Shown: positions 1 through 12,053 of the stretch, in pieces | How the letters are laid out: each line of letters starts with the position of its first letter | Position numbering within the stretch: the stretch's first letter is position 1 | DNA from: Galeruca laticollis | Lineage: Eukaryota > Arthropoda > Insecta > Coleoptera > Chrysomelidae | Length of the DNA stretch: 64,000 nt | Direction: 5' to 3' | Assembly: GCA_963921935.1 (NCBI GenBank) | Contig: OY998185.1 | Span: 846,001-910,000 of the forward strand | Notes under the pieces: model-generated | What the model saw: the letters and a program-made list of their open reading frames with translations, nothing else | What the model was told of the DNA's origin: nothing | The model's database searches: none | Position numbers and translations under genes: made by a program

Positions 1-1103
1 GGGGTTGTTGATTTTTGAATAAGGATGGAAGTCGGAGATTAGAAAACTTAGATGGTTGAAGAATTTAAAAAGAGAGAATTAAGTTATTGTACAAAGAAGT
101 GAGTTATTCCCTATATTAATTCGAAATAGCTAGTATAAGGATATTAAAATCATAATTTCTACGAAGATATATACAATATATAAAAAATACATGTTATTGG
201 AGGCTATGGTACAAATGAAAGAGTCATTTCAAATTGAATAATTAGTTGATGTGGTACGGAATCGTAATGTAAAGTACCTGAATAAGATATTAAGCATTGA
301 TTGGGAATTCGAAGCTGGAGAATAATAGAAATTACAAACACGTGTTACCTGTAACAAGAAATCTAGTAAAAAAAAAACATCTCCATCTGGACGACATATG
401 TATGCATGACATGGTTTTTTAACAGACAGAATTTCAAGAAAGGAATATTAGTGGTTGAGAGGTTAGTGTTTCTTTTTATCTTTGTTGGTACCAACATTCG
501 GGTTAGAGATGTACATTTATAATAAAAAAAAAGAAAGGTAATAACATAGACTTGAGTACTTACCATTTATATTTAACAAATATTTTATTGTTTGACATTT
601 CAATATTATATTAGTATTTAAGATAGTTCATCACTTACTTTAAATTTATAATACATAATTCTTGATCAATATAATATAGTTGTTGTATTAAAGGTATTCT
701 TGAAACTATTGTTTATGTTCAGATAAATATTACTTCAACTGATATGAGTGACAGTTGGAATCGATTATTCTACTGATAATTTCCATCTGTTTTAATTGTG
801 AAAAAAAATCGATTGCTATATTGAAAGTTTCTATACATAGGCGCACCAATTAATTTAACAAATATAATATCAGTTATTTGAATGATTCATATATATGTAA
901 AATATTGTAGATATAGAGTTAAAATTACTTCCAGATCCCAAAGAGTAGTAAGAGTTTCTCATGCTCTCCACATAAATATATAAATACATAAAATTTTTTC
1001 TTTATTTCATTACTGAGCTAGCTATACTAGAGTTGAATATATTAAATTGATAATATAACAATTATAGTGGTATTGTCGGCAAAGTATACAACTATAACAA
1101 TCC

Positions 1104-1141
<38 letters not shown>

Positions 1142-2916
1142 CTAATTTTTGAGACTGTATAATTTAATTTGTAGATGGTTATTATATTATATTTAGAAAT
1201 TTTGTTTAGTTTGGCTAGCTCAGTTATTGTTTTTTTATATAATTGTTATATTTATTATATATTTATTAATTCGGGAGCATGAAACCCTTTTTTACTCTTT
1301 GAGTCCTGGCTTTTTATAATGTTGTATTTGTTTAAATAAAAAGAAAACCCTTTATTTTTAAATAGATTTAATTTTAAATTCAATATTTTATATTTGATAA
1401 TAATAATTTGAGACGCCTATGGTTATATTATACCTACTTATTTATTTTGATAATTTCTTCAGTGCGCGCGCGTGAAAAAACTAGTCATGCTCTTTAGCAT
1501 AAAACGAACAATTCTTACACGTAAGAAGCATCTATACATATTATACAAACATAGTTTGTTGACGATGCAAACAAGTGAATGGTTCAAATACATAAAAGAA
1601 TTTATATAGAAATCATAGTTATATATGATATAAATTGCTGTGGAAAGAAAATAGTTATCTACATAGATAGAAATATAGGAATTATATACAGATGGACATA
1701 GTTATTACATTAATAAAATTTCAAGCACCATATTTATGCGATTACAACATGGCGTAAGTACATATTTTAATTTATTTAAATTCGGCCTTTTTATTAATAT
1801 TAACGATTTATGCAATTAATTAACTATATAAAGTCTGTTCTCTTTCTTTTTCAGATCGATCATATTCGCAAATGTTTATCAATTTATGAAATCAAGTACT
1901 TATTTGAGTATTTTGAGTTTTTACTCTGATTATTGGCCAATAATATTTTAAACACACTGACCTGTTGTTTCTGAATTGGGATGAATGTCTCTGGACCCCA
2001 GGAATACTCCTCTGAAGCTCCAAAAACCAAAATGATGAGAAATTTCGAAGATTCTTGCCGAAAAACTTGATATAATTAACTGTGAGTATAAATAAGATTG
2101 TTTTTTATAGTACTTTATAGTTTTAATTGTGTTAAACTGGGAATTTCTTGAAATTTCTGGAACATTATCACACACACTCCTCGCTTCTTGACACCATCTT
2201 CCCAATTCTCTTTAGCGTCCCCTCGATTCTCCACTTTTTTCAACAAAACAGTCTTTTGTTTTTCTTTAGGTCACTATTTCAAAGTTTATTTGTTGATTCA
2301 CAATTTGTTCTGTCATATTTTATAACCAATAAAATATTGTCCTTTGCAATCAAATTAATTGAAACTTCTTTCACTTATTAGAAAAGTTTCATACATACAC
2401 TCTTTTACATTATTAGTTCATTTTTAGAGTTCCTATGAGTTTTTTTTATCATACAAATAAATTAAAGTTGGTTATACACACTGAACTAGAAACAAACTGG
2501 AAGACCAATACATATTACCTGCGCGAGAAAAATTTACGACACTTATGCGATGTGAAATGGGAGAGCCGAGCACATGCGCAGTACACGTAGAATCAAGGAA
2601 GCGTGTCGAAGCTTAATTCGATTAGACAAAGCAGACGTATTTCTTTGATATATGTATATTTTTACCCAGAAGTGGCCTCGCCTTTCGCGCATTTTATTAA
2701 TTGTATTGGTAACAGTGGTAGGTACAGCCCGCGTTTTTATTTATGGTTATTGAGTTCTTGTTCGTTCACTTCGTGTATTGCTTTTTTTAATAGTAGTTAT
2801 ATGATCTTTGGTGTATTGTATAATCTGTGATTGTATCTGTTTATCACTTGTGTTGTGTTCAAATTGGATTTATTAAAACTACCCGTAAAACATTTATGAT
2901 TATTCTCTCAAGAACA
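1..2916. other. AT-rich stretch without recognisable genes
   Basis: I see no convincing coding region, RNA gene or element ends here. Short open frames at 1948-2205 (-) and 2148-2381 (+) show no family motif. A slightly GC-richer patch near 2510-2760 precedes the THAP transposase pseudogene and may be its promoter or 5' untranslated region, but no terminal repeats were visible. Confidence 0.5.
1109..1138. repeat. (TA)n microsatellite
   Basis: A run of about 15 TA dinucleotides. Confidence 0.9.
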
Positions 2917-5900
2917 ATGGTAATTAGTTGTTGTGTTCTGTTTTGCAAATCAAGGGGAAGAATTCCCGGAACACAATATTACAGGTGAGTTCGTTAAGTA
3001 ATTGTATCCATTTATCGTCATAATATTTCAGATTATTTGAAATAAAATAACTTTTAATTCCAGGCTCACTAAGAAAGGGTATGTTTCCTGGATGAAAGCG
3101 CTTGGAAGAAATCCTGTGAGTGGAAAACTTTCTACATCAAATGTTGTCTGCAGTAATCATTTTATTGATAATGATTTTAAATATGTTGATGGCAAACGGT
3201 TTTTGAAATCAGATGCTGTTCCTCACATCAACATTGGTCCACGTAAACCACTGAACATCTTAGACTTATCATTATCTAGGTAATTAATCTAATAATGATT
3301 CTTTTGAGTCACAAAGTTAATCAACTTCATTTCAGTGATAATATAATTAACGAAGAACCAAGTACATCACAAGGCACTCCTAGCACTTTCCGATTTCCAG
3401 ATGAGGACAAAGAACATCTGAACTGGCTGGAACAGTAAGTCATAAAAAATTACTCCTTTTTATATACTTTTATATCCTATTTTTTACACAAGCAATTAAG
3501 ATGATAATAATTCAAAGTTGGACTACTGCTTTTGTTTTAGAGGTTTACATTTGGATTCTGGTATGTTGAATGTTCAAGAGGTAGTTTCTATATATGGAGA
3601 TCCAAATGATGAAGTATCCTCTGAAGTCTCCCTAGATGAAAACTTGGACATTAACAAAAGAGAATTAGAAAATAGTTCCTCTTCTAATGATAACGAAGAA
3701 TATAGAGGCCCCATCAAGAAAATAAGACGAAACATCAAAGTTTTGCATACCTACAGGTAATTTATAAAATATTATTATAGACATAGATTGAAATTGATTT
3801 ATATTTCAGTGCCTCACCTCTAACTCTTTCGAAGAAATTGGAACTGGTTAAAAAATCAAAGAAAACGATATCAAACAAATTAAGGATTACTAAAGAAAGA
3901 GTCAGAAGACTATCCAAAAAAGTCACTCACTTGAAACAAATCGTTTTGAATTTGAGGAAGAAAATTTTTATGTCAGGTGAGGCTCTTGACGTATTAGAAA
4001 AATCGTATTCTGGAATAACCCTTTCCTTGATGAGGCGTTCTATTAACAGTTTAAAAAATTCTGAGAAAGGAAAAAAACAATCTAGGGACAAATTTCCTGA
4101 AGAATTGAGATGTTTTGCATTAACTTTACAGTTTTACTCCAGCAAAGCATACAATTATGTAAGGAATACATTTAATTTAAGCTTGCCTGCTCCAAGCACA
4201 ATTAGATCTTGGATAAAAAATATCAATTGTGAACCAGGATTCTCAGATTGTTATTTTACAACATCAAAAAAAATGGTTGAAAAGAACAAGAACAGAGATA
4301 TGGAAACCGTATGCTCATTAATGCTTGATGAAGTGTCTATCAAGAAACAAGTTGAGGTAGTAGGGCATAAAACTTGGGGATATGAAGATGTTGGTACTGG
4401 AGTTAAATGTGATGAATTAAAATGGGCTACCGAGGCATTTGTTCTGCTTGTAGTAGCAGTTAATGACCATTGGAAAGTACCCATTGCTTACTTTTTGGTT
4501 CATAAGTTAACGGGAGCAGAGAAGGCTAATATTGTGAAAGAAGCAATGAAAAGGCTGTATGACACTGGAGTAATAATAACGTCTGTTACATGTGATGGTC
4601 CTAGCGCTCATTTTACAATGGCCACAGAATTAGGTGCCCGAGTTAATAATATTTATGACCTTAAGCCTTACTTTCCTCACCCTATTGATGGACGAAATAT
4701 TTATATAATATTTGATGTGTATGTGTATGATCAAGTTAGTTCGAAACAATTGGTCAACATATCAAGTATTTGTTGATAACCAAGGAAGAAAAATTGATGC
4801 TCGTCTCTTAAATAAATTGGATAAAATTCAAGAAAATGAACTTTGCAGATAGGGCAATAAATTTGGAAGACCACACATAAATTGGCGTCAACAGAAAATG
4901 AAAGTGAGTTGATACATTTTTTTTTTAATATAATTCTATTTACTTTCAGGTCAATCTTGCTGCACAAACTCTCAGCAGTAGTGTAGCTGATGCAATGGAG
5001 TTTCTGAAAGATGATATTAAGCATCCAGATTATGCAGATGCAGAGGGTACCATTAACTTCATAAGAGTGTTTGACAGATCGTTTGATTTGTGCAATTCTC
5101 GAAACCCTATGGGAAGAGGATACAAAGCACCTCTTAGGAAAAATAATGAGTTATACTGGAGACCAATATTTCATGAGAATATTGAATATATCCAGTCATT
5201 AAAAACTCTTGATGGTCAGTTTTTGCATGAAAGTAAAATAAAAACCGCTTTTAAGGGATTCTGTATCACTTTTATGTCATTAATAGGGATATTTGATGAG
5301 TATGCGAAGAAAGAATTCTCACCATTAAAATACATTTTGGCATACAAATTTAGCCAAGACCACATCGAACTCTTTTTTGGATGCATTAGGTAATAATTTA
5401 TCAGTTTAATCAGAAATAATGCATGCATTTAATTGAAGGTAATACATACAATCTGTGTTATACATATTCTTTGTTGTTTCAGATCAAAAAATGGGTGGAA
5501 TAATAATCCAACGGCACATCAATTTTATTTTACCTACAAGAGACTGGCTCTTCGCCATGATATAAAAGACATAAAGGGACATTGTTTTTTCGATGGCGAA
5601 GTCAGTATTTTGTCAACTTCATCAGATGTCAGCAAGATTTCCAATGGTATATCTATTGACGATATTGGAATAGTTAAAAAATATAATTTAGATATTTCTG
5701 ATGTTCACGTTTTTGATGATAATATTGAGTATATTATTCAGTTTTTACCATCATTAAGTTTGTTGTCAGAAAATGTTGTTACATATGTGAGTGGTTTTGT
5801 TGTTACAAAACTTAAAAAAATTATAAAGTGTTTCGAATGTTTGAAACATGTTGAAACATTAAATGGAGACATTATCGATGGAAACAACTTCCTGCTACTA

Positions 5901-6272
5901 AATCGCAAAAATAGAGGTGGCCTTGTGAAACCATCATATGCTATTGTAAAAATATGTATGTTCTGCGAAAGGAAAATTAGACAAATTTTACTTATTACTA
6001 ATAATTCGATTCCGAAAGAAAACAAATTTTTATTTGTTTATATCAATGAAACGATAAAACAATTATTAGATCAAAAAGTTTTCAAAATTTTAGATGATCA
6101 TTTGTTAGATCAGTCTATGTTTGATAATCATAGATTGAAATTGATGAAATCAGTTGTTGAAATTTATTTCAAAATAAGATTCTTTTACATTGGCAAGAGG
6201 CAAACTGAAGAAATGAAAGGTACTCTGATTAGAAAAAAACTTAGTAAAATAATTTTATTTTCAAATCAATGA
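2917..6272 (+). pseudogene. P-element-like THAP transposase, seven exons, decayed
   Basis: Reading GT/AG introns gives exons near 2917-2984, 3064-3279, 3336-3434, 3541-3756, 3810-4903, 4950-5389 and 5483-6272, with phases that match at every junction I checked. Exons 1-2 encode a THAP zinc finger: CVLFC near the start, a Trp (VSWMKA), then VCSNHF. Later exons carry P-transposase blocks: LMLDEVSIKK and VTCDGPSAHF (acidic catalytic region), QDHIELFFGCIR, then GWNNNPTAHQF and a YVSGFV block. A coiled-coil-like basic stretch lies near 3850-3970. The copy looks dead: the frame is lost around 4715-4745, where the usual FD-x-x-H-x-x-K block should be, and an in-frame TAG follows at 4850-4852. The family cuts and pastes DNA in the nucleus after THAP-mediated end binding. 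I could not find its inverted repeats. It is a different lineage from the copy at 25-30 kb. Confidence 0.85.
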
Positions 6273-6295
6273 ATTGTAACAGTTATTTGTAAAAC

Positions 6296-6408
6296 AAGTG
6301 TCACAATGACTCGTTTTGTAGTACGATTGAAGTTTGCACAACGAACCGCGAAGCGGTGAGTTGTGCAAATCACGAGTACTACAGAAAGTCATTGTGGCAC
6401 AAGTTTTA
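6296..6408. repeat. Imperfect palindrome, CG-rich tip (hairpin 1)
   Basis: GTGTCACAATGACT pairs with AGTCATTGTGGCAC, then TTGCACAAC with GTTGTGCAA, and CCGC with GCGG around a GAA loop. A CG-rich tip in very AT-rich DNA recurs in the other hairpins of this window. It lies directly downstream of the THAP transposase pseudogene. Confidence 0.8.
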
Positions 6409-6599
6409 CACAATATTTTTTATAATTCGCATTTTTTTAATTATTTAAATAAAATAGAATTTCAAGTCAAATGACAATTAAAAATATAACTAAATTCAAT
6501 AACCAACTGTACACTAAAAATTGCTGTTACAGTGTTCAAAGAGCTTCATTGTGACACTGTAAACAATGTTATAATGAAGTCTCTTATACGCGAATTATA

Positions 6600-6745
6600 A
6601 AATAGTATATTATGTATGTAATGATGGTTATTAATACACGAGCATTAACCGGGATACGAAACGAGCCGAAGGCGAGTTTCGTATGGTTTATGCGAGTGTA
6701 TTAATAACCATTACATGAGAGTTGCATACGCTATTTTTTCCCGAC
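6600..6745. repeat. Palindrome bracketing recombinase fragment (hairpin 2)
   Basis: TTATTAATACACGAGCA pairs imperfectly with GCGAGTGTATTAATAA, and GATACGAAACGAGCC with GGCGAGTTTCGTAT around a GAA loop. The right arm continues into TTGCATACGCTATTTTTT, which is shared with hairpin 3 (7518-7668). Confidence 0.8.
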
Positions 6746-6992
6746 AAATAATCAAAAACCATAAATTTTATAGTTTTATTGAACACAATAGGTAACGGTA
6801 ATTATTCGTATTTCTATAAAAAAAATCTACAAAATTGTAATGAATACCTCGGGTATTGGTATTGCCATAGATACAAGAATACTATAAACATTTTATTTGT
6901 ATTTATATTCAACATATAATAATTGTAATTAATCCGATTTCTTAAAAATATTAAGATGTGCAGTTTGAAAAGTTTATTCCAGGTCCCACTGA
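6746..6992. other. AT-rich spacer
   Basis: Lies between hairpin 2 and the recombinase fragment. Nothing recognised. Confidence 0.4.
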
Positions 6993-7364
6993 TTAGGAAG
7001 TGGAAGGAATATTCACATTTATTTCGTTATTGCTAGTCTCAATAGAGTTCAATATTGTATTGGAAATGCTGATTTTATTCTGAACCGAATTTTCAATGTA
7101 GCCTTCTGCCACTGAATTGGATTTCCAGCCACCATGGCGTTTGAATATAGTAATATCACCACCGGCATCTACTAATACGGTTGCAGATGTCGTACGAAAA
7201 CAATGCCCTGTATATAAATTCGGATCAGGCAGATTTAAATATGTTGCTATTTTCTTCCCTATATCACCAAATTTATTAATACCAATGTTTTGAATTGTGC
7301 ATTTTCTATTTAAATAATTAACGAAAAAAGATAAGGCGGGGCAAATTTTAGGCCGTATATTCAT
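6993..7364 (-). pseudogene. Crypton-like tyrosine recombinase, C-terminal catalytic fragment
   Basis: A 123-codon open frame keeps the core of a tyrosine recombinase: GHCFRTTSAT with the His-x-x-Arg pair (about residues 54-57), KRHGGW (His 77, Trp 80) and the candidate nucleophile Tyr in AEGYIE (about residue 89). Homology continues upstream of the first Met (a YYEISKKY-like segment around 7370-7395) and then stops, so the N-terminal half with the first catalytic Arg is missing. Family knowledge: such recombinases belong to Crypton-type DNA transposons and are common in insects, where domesticated relatives also occur. It is bracketed by two similar palindromes at 6600-6745 and 7518-7668, which could be element ends. 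Fragment, probably non-functional alone. Confidence 0.8.
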
Positions 7365-7517
7365 ATATTTTTTACTAATTTCGTAGTATTCAGATGCACA
7401 GCATGTTTGATTGAAAAATTATGGGTTTCTATTGATTTAAAAATATGTATCGTAATGAGTATCATTATGAAACGGATTATGGGCATATAAGTGCATTGTT
7501 ATAACACGGGTGTAGAA

Positions 7518-7668
7518 AATAGTATTGTATGCAACGATCATGTAATGATAGCCATTAATATACGAGCACGTTGTAGGATACGAAACGAGCCGCTGGCGAG
7601 TTTCGTATATAACATGCGAGTGTATTGATGGCCATTACATGAAAGTTGCATACACTATTTTTTCTACT
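7518..7668. repeat. Palindrome bracketing recombinase fragment (hairpin 3)
   Basis: The left arm GTATTGTATGCAAC, then ATGTAATGATAGCCATTAAT and GATACGAAACGAGCC, pairs with GGCGAGTTTCGTAT, ATTGATGGCCATTACAT and GTTGCATACACTATT. The tip is CCGCTGG. It shares most of its sequence with hairpin 2. Confidence 0.85.
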
Positions 7669-7795
7669 TCCCTTAATAAGTATTGTTTAATTAATAATTA
7701 CCAATAAACCATGAAGGGAAATTCAACAAATAAATTTAAAACTTTTGAACATAATAATTCATTCGGGGGATTGATCTAAAAAAATTATTGGATAT

Positions 7796-7872
7796 GGGTG
7801 GGGATTGAACCCTTACCAAACACATATATAACTTTCATAACCTACCGTTTACACCACTGGGCTACGGCTTCT
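7796..7872 (-). ncRNA. tRNA-like sequence (tRNA-derived SINE or tRNA pseudogene)
   Basis: On the minus strand TAGCCCAGTGGT (7852-7863) matches a pol III A box and GGTTCAATCCC (7801-7811) matches a B box, about 40 bp apart as in a tRNA. The arms between do not give me a convincing anticodon stem, and the acceptor stem is not clearly closed, so a tRNA-derived SINE head or pseudogene is more likely than a working tRNA. Confidence 0.55.
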
Positions 7873-8675
7873 TGCGAAAATAATTATAAACCTTGCATTT
7901 ATAATTTAAAATGACTTTACTATTTAAAATTTCTTTATGCAAATTTTAATTCTTTCATTTGATTTAATTAAGTACATACCTTCGAAAAAATGAATTGATT
8001 TTCATATGCTTCGTCCAAAAACCTCCGAATTTCATCTGATAAAAATATTTTCATTTTAAAGCAATAAATCCTTAGGATTTACGTTTTATTGCAGCATGCA
8101 AGTTGGGATATTTTGATATGTCAATATTATTCTTTATGTTTAAAAGATTTGGTAATCGAACAATGTATCCATATGGATGATTGTTTCATTTTCTTTTGTA
8201 ATTCTTCAAAATAAACTGTTAACTAATTTATATATAGGTACATTTGAAAATATAAATTGATAATTGTCAAATTAAGACTCACTTTACTAAAAATTAACTT
8301 GATTCTATTGGCTTAAAAATCTGTATCGTAACGGAAATCTGTATCATAATGAACTTCATTATGATACAGATTTTATTCTTATAATAAATGTATTACAAAA
8401 CAGGAGTAGAAAAAATATTTATGTTGTTATTCGTTCTATTAAAAAATTTATATTATCCATGGTATTTTATTTTCAATAACATTTTAAATTTTATTATCGA
8501 TAAAAATTAAACACATCAATTTTAAAAATATAATCAATCAAAAACTGCAAATATTAAAAAAAATTTTTCATGTTAAACAGTAAAATGAAAGGAGTTACAT
8601 TAGAATTAGAAATACTAACTACTAATCCTCTGTTTACGAAAATGAATAAAAAAATCTAGGTAAGTACAATATGGA
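7873..8675. other. AT-rich intergenic stretch
   Basis: No coding region or repeat with clear ends recognised. Near 8330-8362 a short motif, CTGTATC(A/G)TAA, occurs twice in close succession. Confidence 0.4.
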
Positions 8676-9071
8676 CTAGAGGCCGAAAAAGCTATGACGT
8701 CATACACATAACCCGCTGACAATTACTGAGAGAAAACATATTGATTTACGCTCATTTTACGTTTGTAATATGCTTAAACATAGCTATTGTTAATTTGTCT
8801 AGCATTGCGGAGCAGTTTTGTAATGAAATTAAAGTGTTAAAGAAATGTGGAGACAGTTTAAACAGTGGATATATCGTAGATATAGAGTATATGATGGAAA
8901 TTCAGTAGCGAAGCAATAAGGCATAAATACTTGATAGTCACTGCAGTGTCACATTACAAATGAAAAAACTAATAAACTTTTAAAATATTACAATGGTCAA
9001 GACAAGTTAAATAATTATTTTCCCTCAGTAACTGTCAGCGGCCATGTTATGACGTCACACTTTCGGTCTAG
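8676..9071. mobile_element. MITE-like element with inverted ends
   Basis: About 395 bp. The left end has CTAGAGGCCGAAA, then TATGACGTCAT, then CGCTGACAATTACTGAG. The right end holds the reverse complement in the same order (CTCAGTAACTGTCAGCG, TTATGACGTCA, TTTCGGTCTAGAG). There is no coding potential. The arms include the palindrome TGACGTCA, a CREB/ATF-type site, once at each end. I did not find a clear target-site duplication. Confidence 0.7.
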
Positions 9072-9761
9072 AGATTAGTTATTAAGTAAACTAAGGCCGG
9101 TCCTGTAATGTCACTTCAAAAGTCGTTTACTACGCATGACCGCTGCTCTCTCATCACATGGTATGCGCGAACTCAATTTTACGTAGAAATGAAATACAGC
9201 TTTGACGTTCCAGTTTGTTTTTAGTTCAGTGGTTATACATAGATACATTTAAATGGTACAACATCCAATATTGTTATTGACAGTCTATCACTGTTACACT
9301 CATATTATTTATAAATATAAATTCTTTTATGTTATTTGTCTATACTTATATTATTTATAATAAACTTTAACAAATTATTATTTATTGATTCAACGTTTAT
9401 TTTATTTACCATACATCATTTATCTATATGTCATTATTTGTTTATCTATGAAAATCTATTGAATTATATTCTATTCAATATTTGTATTTGTTTTTATTCT
9501 TAAATTAATGATTATAATGAATTAACTATAATAATATTTGTTTTCATTTCAGATGAACAGCTGATTATGTTATGGAAAATAATCTTCGTCTTAGGCAACT
9601 TTATTTACATCATTACATTGGTTAGGCAATCTCTATATTTTACGTTATTATTGAGGTAATTTCTTTATCTATTATATTGTTATAGACAATTATTTAATAT
9701 ATCTTTACTTGATATGTTGTTTAAATTAAGAAAAGTGTTTCCTTTTTACTTGTTTTCTTAA
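9072..9761. other. AT-rich stretch
   Basis: A slightly GC-richer patch at 9095-9190 is followed by very AT-rich sequence. No gene recognised. Confidence 0.4.
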
Positions 9762-9845
9762 ATTATATTATTTTCATATATTTTCATACTAGCAACATAT
9801 TTTTATAGAACTAATTCTCTTACTATCTATGATATCTGGTTCAAT
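9762..9845. repeat. 84-bp direct repeat, copy 1
   Basis: Matches 10480-10563 base for base by eye, 718 bp away. It ends in GGTTCAATTCC, a chance B-box lookalike at 9839-9849. Confidence 0.85.
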
Positions 9846-10479
9846 TCCCCTCAAATTTAAATTTAAATGATATCCATACCCTGGATATTTATTTAAATTT
9901 CAATTTTCTTATTATAAATGATTGATTTTATTTTATTCAAAAAAAAATTTAACAATTTTATGGCATAATCTTAATTTCTTTAACTTTGTTTCTCAAATAT
10001 TTGTTCACATATTTCCTACTACAAAACCTATTTCTTTCAATAGCTGTCTCCTAATTCTTTCCTTAAAATACACTTGATTAAGATCAATGTCAATTTATAT
10101 TTTTAATATTACTTCATATAATACTTCTCTATTATCATTTCTTACTAACATCCACTTATATATCAACTTATTTCTTTGTAATTACATTATACTTCTATAT
10201 ACTCCTCATATCATATTTCTTTTCAATATTCATAATTCAATATAATTAATTATTTCTTAAATTCATATATATCAATATCAATTTCCTTATTCCTTCCTGT
10301 ATTTTCAAGTAATCTATAAGATTCTAATTGACATTAAACATTACCTCCTATATTTTTAATCAATATCATTCATTATTATCCTTTCCTATCCTTTATTACT
10401 TGCATCTTATTTCCTTATTTAAAAAATGTGAACTTCTATTTGATACTTGAGTTATTCTTATTTTATCCCCTCCTATCCT
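9846..10479. other. AT-rich spacer between direct repeats
   Basis: Pyrimidine-rich on the plus strand. No coding region. Confidence 0.4.
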
Positions 10480-10559
10480 ATTATATTATTTTCATATATT
10501 TTCATACTAGCAACATATTTTTATAGAACTAATTCTCTTACTATCTATGATATCTGGTT

Positions 10560-10563
<4 letters not shown>
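10480..10563. repeat. 84-bp direct repeat, copy 2
   Basis: Second copy of 9762-9845. Here it runs directly into a TA microsatellite. Confidence 0.85.
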
Positions 10564-10614
<51 letters not shown>

Positions 10615-10656
10615 CATATACATATACATATATGTATATATATATATACATATATT
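10562..10656. repeat. (TA)n microsatellite with TACA interruptions
   Basis: A pure TA run to about 10604, followed by TATACA and CATATA variants. Confidence 0.9.
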
Positions 10657-11640
10657 ATTCTGGAATTTTTATTTTCCAAATATGTATACTATTTATTTAT
10701 ATTGTCTGGTCTTATGTGATGGTTTCCCGGCTTATAGATTTGAATTCTGAACTCACCAATATGAATAAAACACTACCCTTCCAATACGAAACAATTTATT
10801 AAAATTACATTTACAACTAATAATTGAATTAAACAATCTCAACCACTCTCTCTCACACACCCCTTTAGATATCCTATTATGTTATTGTCAGTAATCTTAA
10901 TTGAACCATCAATAAAGATTGTCGAATCTGAATTAAAATAAAAAAATATATATTTAATTAATTTAGCTCAGTCGTAAATATTAATTATACCAATAGTTAT
11001 TTATATTTATCAATATCTCAGGCTACACGAATGTAGGATCGGGGGTTACTTTGAAAGGAATATATTAAAATTGAACTGTTAAATTGTAACATTTGTGTGT
11101 ATCTCTGGTGAGTCTACACCTCTAGAATTTAGTATTCTCCGTTCCGTCTATATACCTTCTAATTTTTATCTGAAAATGAGAAATTAACCACAGTCTTTTG
11201 ACAAAGAGTTTGGTTTTCAAGTTTATTTAAGATTGTATGTGATGAATTTAAATATTTAGTTTTTAATCAAAATCATTATTAGATGCTGTATAAAAAACAC
11301 AATCGAAATACATATGATGATAATATTTGAGATTTTTTTATGGAGATTATTCAGGTTAGTATATATCGAACAAATACTTCTTCTGTCTTAAATAGTACCT
11401 CTTTTTCAGATTTTGTTATACTTGGACTTTTACTAGGTTTTTACTTTGGAAAAATATTTCATTTGGAATACATAATCGATAAAAAATTTGCTATTGATAA
11501 AAATAAATACCTCAGAACCAGGATGTTGAACTTATCAGCCTTGCACTAATTATTCTTCTACCATACACTGGGTACTGGTATAGAATAAAATAATATTGCC
11601 CCTCTGTTGGAATGCTCTCACTTTCCAAGATTAATGTTGG
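10657..11640. other. AT-rich stretch before the Gypsy insertion
   Basis: No recognisable gene. Ends with GTTGG (11636-11640), the left copy of the Gypsy target-site duplication. Confidence 0.4.
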
Positions 11641-11861
11641 TGTTATGTTTTTAAACTATTTATTTATTATTATTTTGTATGTATTACAACTATTGATTAA
11701 TAAGTAATTTTCTAGTTCTTATCAGATCCTCTGACATTGTTGATTTGATTGCCGCCTCCTCTTCTCTTTCTTCAATAGGCCTCCTAACCACATAACCTAG
11801 CAGCCATCTGTCACTGGTTTAGAAGATCACACATAGAACAACTATTGATCTATATGTAACA
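11641..11861 (-). repeat. Gypsy A 3' LTR
   Basis: Starts TGTTATG and ends ATGTAACA. Identical to the rejoined right LTR. Confidence 0.95.
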
Positions 11862-11876
11862 TCTCCCTTTCCTTCA

Positions 11877-11948
11877 GAAAGGAACATATTACATATGAAT
11901 GACAACATAACGAAGAAAGGAACATATTACATATGAATGACAACATAA
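11877..11948. repeat. ~36-bp tandem duplication
   Basis: GAAAGGAACATATTACATAT and the following bases occur twice in a row, between the pol stop codon and the 3' LTR of Gypsy A. Confidence 0.8.
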
Positions 11949-12053
11949 AGACTACTACAACTAACAAAAATTCAGGTTTCAAAATCTAATGAGAAATGGT
12001 TACTAAACATAAACTTACAATCATAAATATTAAACACAGAACACAATAGATGC

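Noticed and set aside
1948..2205. 85-codon minus-strand open frame
   Set aside because: No recognisable domain, no splice support, low-complexity neighbours.
9836..9850. B-box-like GGTTCAATTCC
   Set aside because: No A box at a suitable distance upstream, and it sits at the end of an AT-rich direct repeat.
10447..10750. Open frames rich in Ile-Tyr
   Set aside because: Translation of the TA microsatellite.
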